This document shows positions 56,680 to 64,000 of a stretch of 64,000 nucleotides of DNA, in pieces (positions within the stretch are counted from its first letter, which is position 1; each line of letters opens with the position of its first letter). This stretch comes from Alphaproteobacteria bacterium. Its GTDB lineage: Bacteria; Myxococcota_A; UBA796; GCA-2862545. The stretch covers positions 1 to 64,000 of the forward strand of contig JACKEP010000011.1 in NCBI GenBank assembly GCA_020632915.1. Reading direction: 5' to 3'. A program made the position numbers and the translations under genes. The notes below the pieces were generated by a model that did not search any database, was not told the DNA's origin, and was given only the letters and a program-made list of their open reading frames with translations.

Positions 56680-59076
56680 ATGGCATGCGTGGTGTGGAGG
56701 GGTGCGCTCTCGCCCCTCCTCGTGGGCGTCTTCGCTGGGATCGGAGCGCTGTCGGCTGGGTGCGCGACGGTCGACGTCGACGACCCGTCGACGGACGGGA
56801 CGGGCAATCCGCTCGACGACACCGACACGCACCTGCACCCTGACACGGACGGGCCGATCGACACGACGAACTTCCGGCCCCTGTGCCTGGAGAACGTGGC
56901 GCTGACGGCACCTCCGGAGGTGCCGGCCGAGTTCCTCGCGTGGGCCGACTCGGTCAAGGCGTCGCGCAACCGCTACTTCGGCGAGTCCGAGTGGCAGGCG
57001 CTGGAGGCTGCGGGCGAGGAGCTCGGGGCCACGCCCACCCAGTCGGTGCCCAACCGCATCAACCGCGGCTGGCACCGCCTGCGCCTGGGCGACCTCCAGG
57101 GGGCGATCGACGACCTCACGATCGCCGAGACCGACGCGATCGCGGGTGCGCCCGAGTGGCGGAGCCGGGCGCGCGAGATGCTTGCCGTGGCGTGGATGCG
57201 CAAGGCGGAGACCGACAACTGCATCACCAACGGCAGCGGTCACGCCTGCATCATCCCGTTCAACGAGCAGGGCATCCACGGTGATCCCGTCGGCATGTCC
57301 AACGCCGCCGACGTGCTGCGGCGGCTGCTCACCGAGGACGACCCCGGGACGATGACGCCCCAGTGGCTCTACAACGTCACCTTCATGGCCCGCGGCACCT
57401 GGCCCGACGACGTGGAGGTGGGCTGGCGCTTCCCCGACACGTTCCTGCGCTCGGAGAGCACGGTCGAGCCGTGGCACAACTACGCGCCGGACGTCGACAT
57501 CAAGAAGGCGACGCTCGCCGGTGGCTCGGCCCTCGAGGACATCGACGGCGACGGCCTCCTCGACCTCGTCGTCAGCTCGATGGAGCCCGAGGTCGGCATG
57601 GACCTGTTCCTCAACATGGGCGACGGGCGGTTCTGCAACGCGTCCGACGCGTCGGGCCTGTCGGCGTACCCCGGCATCCTCGACTTCTCGTTCGCCGACT
57701 ACGACAACGACGGCGACATCGACCTGTTCACGCCGCGCGGGTCGTGGATGCGCAGCCAGGGGGTCATCCGCCCCAGCCTGCTGCGCAACGACGGCCAGGG
57801 TCACTTCACCGACGTCGCGGTGGCCGCGGGGCTGACCAACATCTCCGGCCCGTCCCAGGTCAGCGTGTGGGGCGACATCGACAACGACGGCTGGGTCGAC
57901 CTGTTCGTCGGTCGTGAGGACGACGAGGACAGCGTGACGGCGCGGTTCCCCTCGAGCCTGTACTGGAACCGCGGCGACGGCACCTTCCTCGACATCGCCG
58001 TGTCGGCGGGCGTGGCGTCGTCGGGCTTCGTGAAGGGTGCGAGCTTCATCGACTTCGACGACGACGGCGACCAGGACCTGTACGTCTCGTCGCTGCGCAG
58101 CCGCAACCGGCTCTACCGCAACAACGGCGACGGCACGTTCGTCGACCGGGGGCAGGCGCTGGAGGTGGTCGACCCGTTCAAGTCGTTCCCGACGGCGGTG
58201 TTCGACTTCGACCAGGACGGCCACCTCGACATCGTCGCCGCGGCGTTCACGAACAACTACGGCGGCGGCGGCCCGCTCGACCCCACCTACTTCCAGTCGG
58301 CCGAGTCCTACATCGCGAGCAAGCTCGGCATCCCGGCCAACCCGCTGTTCAGCGAGACCGCCAAGCTGTACCGCAACACCGGCCGCAGCTTCGAGGACTG
58401 GACGGTGCAGTCCGGTCTCGACGACATCCACGCGACGATGGGGTTCTCGGTCGGCGACTTCGACATGGACGGCTTCGTCGACCTGTACATGGCCACCGGT
58501 GCGCCGGAGTACGACGCGCTCGAGCCCAACACCGCCTACCTCAACGACGGCGGCACCCGGTACCTCGACGTGACCACCGACATCCGCATGGGGCACCTGC
58601 AGAAGGGCCACGGGGTGTCGTTCGGCGACGTCGACGAGGACGGCGACCAGGACATGTACGTCGAGATGGGCGGGGCGTTCCGCGGCGATCCGTCGCCGTC
58701 GGCCTTCTTCGGCAACCCGACGAACACCGACACCGAGGTGCGCCACCACGCGGTGACGCTGCGCCTGGAGGGCGTGCAGGCCAACCGCAGCGCCATCGGC
58801 GCCCGGGTCAAGGTGACCACGCCGCTACGGTCGTTCTACACGGTGATCGGCGAGCGCGGCTCGTTCGGTGGCAACAGCCTGCAGGTCGAGCAGACCCTGG
58901 GCGACGCAGACACCGTCACCTCCGTCGAGATCCAGTGGCCGGGCGGCGCGACGGAAGTCGTCACAGGCGTCCCCACCGACAGCATCGTCCACATCCGACA
59001 GGGTGAGGGGGTGGTCGACAGCCGCCCCTACCAGCGCTTCCAGCTGCACCTGTCCGACCACCAGCACGGGGGATGA
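56680..59076 (+). CDS. CRTAC1-family FG-GAP/ASPIC-UnbV lipoprotein
   Basis: A 798-residue protein from ATG 56680 with lipobox ALSAGC and a spacer DDTDTHLHPDTD. A helical part (about 75-225) comes before seven or so FG-GAP/VCBS calcium-binding blades of the DxDGDGLLD and DYDNDGDID type. The C-terminus is an ASPIC/UnbV domain (GARVKVTT...VEIQWPGG). It is homologous in architecture to cartilage acidic protein 1. It acts outside the cytoplasm, probably as an adhesion or ligand-binding propeller. Two NHL lipoprotein genes follow with a 4-bp gap and an overlap. Confidence 0.93.
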   Translation: MACVVWRGALSPLLVGVFAGIGALSAGCATVDVDDPSTDGTGNPLDDTDTHLHPDTDGPIDTTNFRPLCLENVALTAPPEVPAEFLAWADSVKASRNRYFGESEWQALEAAGEELGATPTQSVPNRINRGWHRLRLGDLQGAIDDLTIAETDAIAGAPEWRSRAREMLAVAWMRKAETDNCITNGSGHACIIPFNEQGIHGDPVGMSNAADVLRRLLTEDDPGTMTPQWLYNVTFMARGTWPDDVEVGWRFPDTFLRSESTVEPWHNYAPDVDIKKATLAGGSALEDIDGDGLLDLVVSSMEPEVGMDLFLNMGDGRFCNASDASGLSAYPGILDFSFADYDNDGDIDLFTPRGSWMRSQGVIRPSLLRNDGQGHFTDVAVAAGLTNISGPSQVSVWGDIDNDGWVDLFVGREDDEDSVTARFPSSLYWNRGDGTFLDIAVSAGVASSGFVKGASFIDFDDDGDQDLYVSSLRSRNRLYRNNGDGTFVDRGQALEVVDPFKSFPTAVFDFDQDGHLDIVAAAFTNNYGGGGPLDPTYFQSAESYIASKLGIPANPLFSETAKLYRNTGRSFEDWTVQSGLDDIHATMGFSVGDFDMDGFVDLYMATGAPEYDALEPNTAYLNDGGTRYLDVTTDIRMGHLQKGHGVSFGDVDEDGDQDMYVEMGGAFRGDPSPSAFFGNPTNTDTEVRHHAVTLRLEGVQANRSAIGARVKVTTPLRSFYTVIGERGSFGGNSLQVEQTLGDADTVTSVEIQWPGGATEVVTGVPTDSIVHIRQGEGVVDSRPYQRFQLHLSDHQHGG

Positions 59077-59080
59077 TCCA

Positions 59081-60385
59081 GTGCGCGCACGACTGAGGAC
59101 TTCGACGACGATCGGGTGGGGGGTCGCGTTCGGCCTCGCCCTCGGCGGCTGCGCCGACGACCCCGACGCCGACCTGCCCGACTCGCTCACGCGGGTCGTG
59201 CTCCGGGACTGCCCGGCCGTGGCGGGCACGATCTGCCCGTTCGCCGGCACGGGCGTGAACGGCTTCAACGGCGAGGGCCTCGACCGGCTGGAGAGCTGGT
59301 TCTCGATGCCCATGAGCGTGGAGATCTCGCCCTACGGCAAGCCCGTGTTCGCCGACTGGAACAACCACAAGCTCCGGATGCTCGAGGACGACGGCACCCT
59401 GACCACGATCATGGGCACGTCGTTCATCGGCGACGGCGACTTCGAGGGGCAGGACCTCGTGGAGGGCGCGGCCGGCACCGACATCAACCTCAACCACCCC
59501 ACCCAGCAGCGCTACTTCCCGAGCGGCGTGCTGCTGTCGGCGTCGTGGCACACCCACAAGCTCCGGATCTGGGACCCGATCACGCACGTGGGCCGGGTGA
59601 TCATCGGGGGGGCCTACGGCTTCTCGCCGCCCGAGAGCGATCCGCCCGGCACGCCGCAGTCGGCCGTCGGTGCCGAGCTCAACCAGCCGCGGTGGGTGGA
59701 GATCGACAGCAAGGGCGACGTGTGGATCGTCGACATGCGCAACCTCCGCCTGCGCAAGCTCGACATGTCGAGCTTCGCGATCTCGACCATCGCCGGCAGC
59801 GGCAAGAAGGGCTTCGCGGGCACGTCCACCGGCGGCGTGGACTGCACGTCGGAGGACGCGCTGCAGACCTGCTTCGCCTTCCCCGACAGCTGGAACCCCA
59901 TCCCGGGTGGGGCCATCCAGCTCAACGCCGACGAGACGTTGCTCTACGTGGCCGACAGCGAGGCGAACACGATCCGCGAGCTCGACCTGACCACGGGGCA
60001 CATCCGCATCCTGGCCGGCGCGTCCGGTGTGGCCGGGGACGCCGTGGGCGCGGGCCCCGACGCCCGGTTCAGCTTCCCGTCGTCGATCGCCCTCGACCGC
60101 GACACGAACACGCTGTTCGTCGCCGACACCGACAACAACCGCATCAAGGCGATCGACCTGACCACCGAGCAGGTCTCGGTGTTCGCCGGGACGGGCGAGG
60201 CGACCTGCCCGGGCGCCGACGCGTCGTCCGGCGTGGTGGTGTGCGAGGGCCAGGAGCTCGCCGGGGACGGCGGGGATCCGCTCGACGCCACGTTCTTCCG
60301 CCCGTTCGGGGTCGACCTCGATCTCGACGGCAACGTCGTCGTCGCCGACACCTTCAACCATCGCTTCCGCGTCATCTACCGATGA
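59081..60385 (+). CDS. NHL-repeat lipoprotein
   Basis: A 434-residue protein starting at GTG 59081, with GGGGGA 7 bases upstream and the stop of the CRTAC1 gene 4 bases before. The lipobox is ALGGC. NHL propeller repeats include VFADWNNHKLRML, LYVADSEANTIREL and LFVADTDNNRIKAI, each ending with a Thr/Ser-Thr-Ile-Ala-Gly type strand. The stop TGA overlaps the next start (ATGA). Extracellular binding is likely, with no enzymatic motif. Confidence 0.88.
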   Translation: MRARLRTSTTIGWGVAFGLALGGCADDPDADLPDSLTRVVLRDCPAVAGTICPFAGTGVNGFNGEGLDRLESWFSMPMSVEISPYGKPVFADWNNHKLRMLEDDGTLTTIMGTSFIGDGDFEGQDLVEGAAGTDINLNHPTQQRYFPSGVLLSASWHTHKLRIWDPITHVGRVIIGGAYGFSPPESDPPGTPQSAVGAELNQPRWVEIDSKGDVWIVDMRNLRLRKLDMSSFAISTIAGSGKKGFAGTSTGGVDCTSEDALQTCFAFPDSWNPIPGGAIQLNADETLLYVADSEANTIRELDLTTGHIRILAGASGVAGDAVGAGPDARFSFPSSIALDRDTNTLFVADTDNNRIKAIDLTTEQVSVFAGTGEATCPGADASSGVVVCEGQELAGDGGDPLDATFFRPFGVDLDLDGNVVVADTFNHRFRVIYR

Positions 60386-61590
60386 GGTGCTCCGTGCGCG
60401 TGCTCCGCCTCCTGCTGCCCTCGATCTGTGCGACGAGCCTCGTGTCGGCGTGCGGTGCGCCCGGGGACGGCGCCACCGCGTCGTGCCTGGACGCCGACGC
60501 CGAGCCGGGCACGCTGTGCACCGTGGTGGGCAAGCTCGGCATCGCCAGCCTGTCGCCGGACGGCGTGCGCGCCGCGGGCGCCGAGCTGTACCTGCCGGTC
60601 GACACCACGCTCGGCCCGGACGGGCGCCTGTACGTGATGGACTGGAACAACCACCGCATCCGGCGCGTGGAGCTCGACGGCACGATCCAGACGCTCGCGG
60701 GCAACGGCACGCTGGGCGATGGTCCGGAGGGTCCGGCGCTGTCGGCGTCGTTCAACCACCCGACCAACGTGGCGTTCCACCCCGACGACCCCGACCTGCT
60801 CTACATCGCCGCGTGGCACAACAGCCGCATCGAGACGCTCGACCTGATCGACGGCACGCTGACGTTCATCGCCGGTGACGGGGATCGCGCCTACGGCGGC
60901 GACGGGGGGCCGGCGACCGACGCGATCCTCGACCTGCCGTCGTCGCTCGTGTTCGACGACGACGGGGCGATCCTGCTGTCGGACACGGCCAACCAGATCA
61001 TCCGCCGCATCGACCCGGACGGCACCATCACCACCTTCGCGGGCACGGCGCCGCCCGGTCTGCTGTCGAACGGGCAGACCGATCGGCGCTTCGGCTGGGA
61101 AGGCGACGGCGGGCAGGCGTCGGCCGCGACGTTCAACTTCGGCTGGGGACAGCGCGGCTACCCGGGCGGGCGGATCGCGAAGATGGGCCGGACGCTGCTG
61201 GTGGCCGACTCCTACAACTTCGTCGTGCGCAAGATCGACCTCGACACAGGCGTCGTCGAGCACGTGGCCGGCACCGGCCTGATCCCCGGCTACGGCGGGG
61301 ATGGCGGCCCGGCGGCCACGGCGCCGCTGGCGTTCCCGGCCGACGTGGCGGGCGACGAGGACGGCAACATCTACATCGCCGACACGCTGAACCACTGCGT
61401 CCGGCGCGTCGACGCGGCCGGCACCATCGACGTGGTGGCGGGCGTGTGCGGTGAGGCGGGCGCCGACGGGGACGACGGCCCGGCGACGTCGGCCCACCTG
61501 CTGTCGCCGTTCGGTGTGAACGTGGGCGACGGGGTGCTGTACATCGCTGACACCGAGAACCACGCGATCCGGGCGATGCGCATCGACTGA
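60382..61590 (+). CDS. NHL-repeat lipoprotein, paralogue of the preceding one
   Basis: A 402-residue protein whose ATG overlaps the previous stop. Lipobox LVSAC. NHL repeats are more regular than in its neighbour (YVMDWNNHRIRRVE, LLSDTANQIIRRID, YIADTLNHCVRRVD, IADTENHAIRAM), with AGxGxxGxGGDGGPA loops between them. Both genes likely arose by tandem duplication. Together with CRTAC1 they form a three-gene operon of propellers. Confidence 0.9.
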   Translation: MRCSVRVLRLLLPSICATSLVSACGAPGDGATASCLDADAEPGTLCTVVGKLGIASLSPDGVRAAGAELYLPVDTTLGPDGRLYVMDWNNHRIRRVELDGTIQTLAGNGTLGDGPEGPALSASFNHPTNVAFHPDDPDLLYIAAWHNSRIETLDLIDGTLTFIAGDGDRAYGGDGGPATDAILDLPSSLVFDDDGAILLSDTANQIIRRIDPDGTITTFAGTAPPGLLSNGQTDRRFGWEGDGGQASAATFNFGWGQRGYPGGRIAKMGRTLLVADSYNFVVRKIDLDTGVVEHVAGTGLIPGYGGDGGPAATAPLAFPADVAGDEDGNIYIADTLNHCVRRVDAAGTIDVVAGVCGEAGADGDDGPATSAHLLSPFGVNVGDGVLYIADTENHAIRAMRID

Positions 61591-61696
61591 TCCCCTGAGC
61601 AGGACCGGCGCGCCGCGATGGGGGTCGCGGGCGCGCCGGCGGGGTGGTCGTCGCGTCAGGGGGGAGCGCGACGACCGGACCCGGTGGGGAGACCGA

Positions 61697-62260
61697 TCAG
61701 AGGCAGCTGCCCTCGTAGTCGACGGGCCAGCCGGCGGTGTAGGCCAGGCAGTCGTTGCTGTAGGTGTTGCCGTCGATGCCGCAGACGGGGCGGAAGATGA
61801 ACGAGCAGATGCCCGGGCCGATGCGGCGCATGAACGTGTTCGACGCCACGACGCCCGTGGACGGGTGGAAGCCGAAGGCCTGGAACGTGGCCGTGCCGCT
61901 GGCGGAGGCCGGGTAGTTGATCGTGGTGGTGGCGACGCCGTTGGCGTCGGCGACGGCCGTGGTGGCCTGGTAGACCGGCGGCAGCAGGTCCATGCAGATG
62001 CCGTTGAGCGCGGCGGGGCAGGGGCCGGCGCCCTCGCCCTGCAGCGTGACGGCGAAGCGGACCTGCGTGCCGGGGGCGAGGTCGGCCCAGGTGAGGCGGA
62101 CGGGCGCGCCGCCGAACATCTCACTGACGACCATGGCCGGGAAGCCCAGCGGCACCGGCGCCTGCTCGACGGCCGCATCGGCGAGGTCGAGGTCGGCCTG
62201 CTGCGCGGCGTCGCAGGCGGCGAAAGCGAAGGGGACGACGAGGGCGAGGTACTTCGTCAT
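61697..62260 (-). CDS. Lipoprotein with C-terminal Kazal-type protease inhibitor domain
   Basis: A 187-residue protein from ATG 62260 (GGAGGCTCCC upstream; rc of GGGAGCCTCC not needed). Lipobox FAAC. A beta-rich domain of about 110 residues is followed by a Kazal-like domain: ICSFIFRPVCGIDGNTYSND, then CLAYTAG and EGSC. The CxxxxxPVCGxDGxTYxNxC signature and spacing match Kazal inhibitors, although an N-terminal Cys may be missing. Kazal domains block serine proteases such as subtilisin-like ones. Three TGAGTC-type boxes lie 49-109 bp upstream, pointing to control by the adjacent TetR. Confidence 0.85.
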   Translation of the reverse strand: MTKYLALVVPFAFAACDAAQQADLDLADAAVEQAPVPLGFPAMVVSEMFGGAPVRLTWADLAPGTQVRFAVTLQGEGAGPCPAALNGICMDLLPPVYQATTAVADANGVATTTINYPASASGTATFQAFGFHPSTGVVASNTFMRRIGPGICSFIFRPVCGIDGNTYSNDCLAYTAGWPVDYEGSCL

Positions 62261-62308
62261 GGGAGGCTCCGGGACGCTGGACCGGGGGGTCCGGGTGAAG
62301 GGTTCGGC

Positions 62309-62322
62309 TGAGTCGTGACTCA
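62309..62322. promoter_or_regulatory. TetR-type operator box 1
   Basis: TGAGTC-GT-GACTCA, a perfect 6-bp inverted repeat 49 bp upstream of the Kazal lipoprotein start. It matches the perfect box upstream of the tetR gene. Confidence 0.65.
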
Positions 62323-62339
62323 ATGAAGTGGCGGTGTTT

Positions 62340-62353
62340 TGAGCCGCGACTCA
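62340..62353. promoter_or_regulatory. TetR-type operator box 2
   Basis: TGAGCC-GC-GACTCA, the same palindrome with one changed base in the left arm; flanking T and A extend the symmetry (TTGAG...CTCAA). Confidence 0.55.
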
Positions 62354-62355
62354 AT

Positions 62356-62369
62356 TGAGTGTCGACTTA
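62356..62369. promoter_or_regulatory. TetR-type operator box 3
   Basis: TGAGTG-TC-GACTTA, a degenerate copy with two changes, starting 16 bp after box 2, so the two could bind dimers side by side. Confidence 0.45.
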
Positions 62370-62453
62370 GTACGCGATGCGCAGACGTCCGTCAACGATC
62401 GTGTCGCGATTTTTCCGCGATGCGCGAGGAGAACCCCACGATCGGGGGTGTGC

Positions 62454-63083
62454 TCAGGCCTCGGGGAGCGCGACGCCGTCGAGCGGGGGACCGCCACCGT
62501 CGAGGGCGTCGAGCGCGACCTTCGTGGCGAAGGCCAGCACGTCGGCGGCCTCCTCCGGCGACACCGCCCCGGGGTCGTAGCGACGCATCACGCGGCTGCC
62601 GTAGGACACGGCCATGATGAACCGGGCGAGGGTGGCGCGCCGCGGGTGGTCGATCCGATCGTAGCGGGCGAGCAGCGCGTCGAGGTTGGTGAGCGTGCCC
62701 TCGAGCTGCGGCTTGAGCAGGTCGAGCAGGTCCTTCTCGCCCGCGAGGGCCTCGGCCCAGATGCGGTCGAGCGCCCGCCAGCGCGCGTCGCGGTGGTACT
62801 GGAGCTCGCCGTCGTGCATCTGCTGCACCAGCTCGTCGGCCGTGGGGTCGTCGGTGAACCACTTCGTCTCGCGATCGATGTTGTTCACGACCTCCCGGAA
62901 CAGCTCCGACTTCGACTTGAAGTGGAAGTAGACCAGGGCCTCGGAGTAGCCGGCGTCGGCGGCCACGTCGGCGACGCGCGTGCCGCGGTAGCCCTTGCGC
63001 GAGAAGCGCTTCAGCGCCGCGTCGAGGATCGCCTCCCGCGCGCGCTCCGGATCCTTCGGGGTGCCGCGACGGCGTGGGGGCAT
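62454..63083 (-). CDS. TetR-family regulator
   Basis: A 209-residue protein from ATG 63083. The HTH is VADVAADAGYSEALVYFHFKS at about 39-59. The remaining helices form the ligand-binding domain. Four TGAGTC-N2-GACTCA-type boxes flank it: one 87 bp upstream of its own start, three in the gap beyond its 3' end, upstream of the Kazal gene. It probably represses itself, the Kazal lipoprotein and perhaps the divergent acyltransferase. Confidence 0.93.
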   Translation of the reverse strand: MPPRRRGTPKDPERAREAILDAALKRFSRKGYRGTRVADVAADAGYSEALVYFHFKSKSELFREVVNNIDRETKWFTDDPTADELVQQMHDGELQYHRDARWRALDRIWAEALAGEKDLLDLLKPQLEGTLTNLDALLARYDRIDHPRRATLARFIMAVSYGSRVMRRYDPGAVSPEEAADVLAFATKVALDALDGGGPPLDGVALPEA

Positions 63084-63169
63084 GGACGGGCTCCGGGGGG
63101 CGGGGCGCGGGTGCGGTGCGCACGGCCGACGTGGCGGGCACTTAAGGGGTGGACGGGACGCTGACCAGC

Positions 63170-63183
63170 TGAGTCCGGACTCA
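63170..63183. promoter_or_regulatory. TetR-type operator box 4 (perfect)
   Basis: TGAGTC-CG-GACTCA is a perfect 14-base palindrome upstream of tetR (ATG 63083) and 157 bp upstream of the divergent acyltransferase. Confidence 0.7.
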
Positions 63184-63340
63184 GGTGACAACGGGGCCCG
63201 CCTCACGACGTGCGTTGGAACGGGATCGTGCGTGGCGAAGGCGCAGGGGTTCGGCGGTCCGTCACGCCGCCGCCGGGCCGGGGGTCGCGTCCGGAGCGGC
63301 GCTGGCATAGCATCGGCCGGCCTGCACGGGCGGAGGACGG

Positions 63341-64000
63341 TTGACGGACGAGGCGCCCGCGACGACGCTGCGTTGGCCGGAAGAGGTGCGGCACATCGAG
63401 GGCTTCGACGGCTTGCGCGCGCTCGCCGTGCTGCTGGTGGTGCTGTTCCACACCAACGGCGTGTTCCTGCCGGCCGCGCTGCCGGGGCTCACGGCGCTGG
63501 CGCGCATGGGGTGGTCGGGCGTCGACCTGTTCTTCACGCTGTCGGGCTTCCTCATCACCGGCGTGCTGGTGCGCACCGCCGGCGATGCCCACTACTTCCG
63601 CAACTTCTACGTCCGGCGTCTGCTGCGGATCTTCCCGCTGTACTACGGCGTCGTCACCCTCGTGGTCGTGCCCCGCCTCCTCGCCGGGCTGCCGATCGGC
63701 ATGCCGTGGTGGTCGCTGTACGCCTACGTCTCCAACTTCTGGATCGCGCACGGTCCGCAGACCGACCTGGCCCTCGACGTGACGTGGTCGCTGTCGATCG
63801 AGGAGCAGTTCTACCTGGCGTGGCCGCTGCTCGTGGCCGTGCTGCCACGCCGCGCGCTGGTGGCGGTGGCGGTGGCGGCCGTCGCCGTGGCGCCGTGGCT
63901 CCGCGCGCAGGTCTTCTCGCCCGACGACCTCGCCGCCTACATGTACACGTGGTGCCGGATGGACGCGCTCGCGCTGGGTGCGCTGGGTGCGCTGGCGTGG
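63341..64000 (+). CDS. Partial acyltransferase 3 (OafA/YrhL-type) family protein
   Basis: The frame starts at TTG 63341, five bases after a GGAGG ribosome site, and is open to the window edge for 220 codons. The start of the family is clear: HIEGFDGLRALAVLLVVLFH, then GVDLFFTLSGFLITGVL, NFYVRRLLRIFPLYY and DVTWSLSIEEQFYLAWPLL. Multiple membrane helices are evident. These enzymes add acyl groups to surface glycans or lipids in the inner membrane. The C-terminus is outside the window. Confidence 0.9.
   Translation, partial: MTDEAPATTLRWPEEVRHIEGFDGLRALAVLLVVLFHTNGVFLPAALPGLTALARMGWSGVDLFFTLSGFLITGVLVRTAGDAHYFRNFYVRRLLRIFPLYYGVVTLVVVPRLLAGLPIGMPWWSLYAYVSNFWIAHGPQTDLALDVTWSLSIEEQFYLAWPLLVAVLPRRALVAVAVAAVAVAPWLRAQVFSPDDLAAYMYTWCRMDALALGALGALAW

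Overview
The window is uniformly very GC-rich, with codon third positions almost always G or C, and it reads as a single chromosomal stretch of a Myxococcota-like (former Deltaproteobacteria) predator or saprophyte. Three things point there: a Ser/Thr kinase fused to a formylglycine-generating-enzyme domain, an AcoR-type sigma-54 activator with its own -24/-12 promoter, and about nineteen lipoproteins whose mature N-termini carry Asp/Thr-rich spacers. Assignment below that level cannot be made from sequence alone. I see no rRNA, tRNA, CRISPR array, insertion sequence or phage module.

Layout. 1-0.9 kb: edge of a decayed two-gene HTH locus. 0.9-5.4 kb: kinase-PEGA-FGE protein and two lipoproteins (one VWA). 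5.4-8.3 kb: pntAA-pntAB-pntB proton-translocating transhydrogenase operon. 8.5-10.5 kb: TetR and cytochrome P450 under a palindromic operator. 10.5-11.2 kb: truncated DJ-1/PfpI gene and an orphan gene of lower third-position GC. 11.2-13.7 kb: HTH regulator and divergent Bcr/CflA exporter. 13.7-23.4 kb: envelope and secreted proteins: PNGase F-like lipoprotein, BNR propeller, esterase, propeller-GH57/38-like hydrolase, LDLa-repeat lipoprotein. 23.4-28.1 kb: aldehyde dehydrogenase-DUF779-DUF4442 operon with a divergent sigma-54 activator. 28.2-33.5 kb: serpin, two lipoproteins and a serine hydrolase. 33.5-39.7 kb: OmpR-type DNA-binding/STAND/TPR regulator, aldehyde dehydrogenase-like protein, pirin, small lipoprotein. 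39.7-43.1 kb: propeller-vanadium haloperoxidase fusion and a lipoprotein. 43.1-51.6 kb: largely housekeeping or intracellular proteins (site-2 protease, RsgA, YebC, M3 and M14 peptidases, START, MBL). 51.6-55.5 kb: P450 fused to two cyclic-nucleotide-binding domains, YkgJ-like protein, alpha/beta hydrolase. 55.6-61.6 kb: propeller lipoprotein, then a CRTAC1-NHL-NHL operon. 61.7-64 kb: Kazal-domain lipoprotein, TetR, acyltransferase running off the end.

How it fits together. Two themes dominate. One is an exported, eukaryote-like toolkit: PNGase F and a GH57/38-like enzyme for glycoproteins, serpin and Kazal inhibitors against host or prey proteases, LDLa repeats, and beta-propeller lipoproteins. 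The other is oxidative chemistry: two P450s, a vanadium haloperoxidase, aldehyde dehydrogenases and transhydrogenase.

The most useful new signals are regulatory and architectural. A 17-bp palindrome GTTCTC-N5-GAGAAC sits at the start of the haloperoxidase fusion and again, 14 kb away, just upstream of the CRTAC1-NHL operon, next to a paralogue of the haloperoxidase's propeller. Four TGAGTC-N2-GACTCA boxes surround a TetR and its Kazal-inhibitor neighbour. A sigma-54 promoter with two TGTCGC-N5-GCGAC sites lies between the aldehyde dehydrogenase and its activator. The P450 carries two intact-looking cNMP domains and has lost its usual I-helix acid-alcohol motif.
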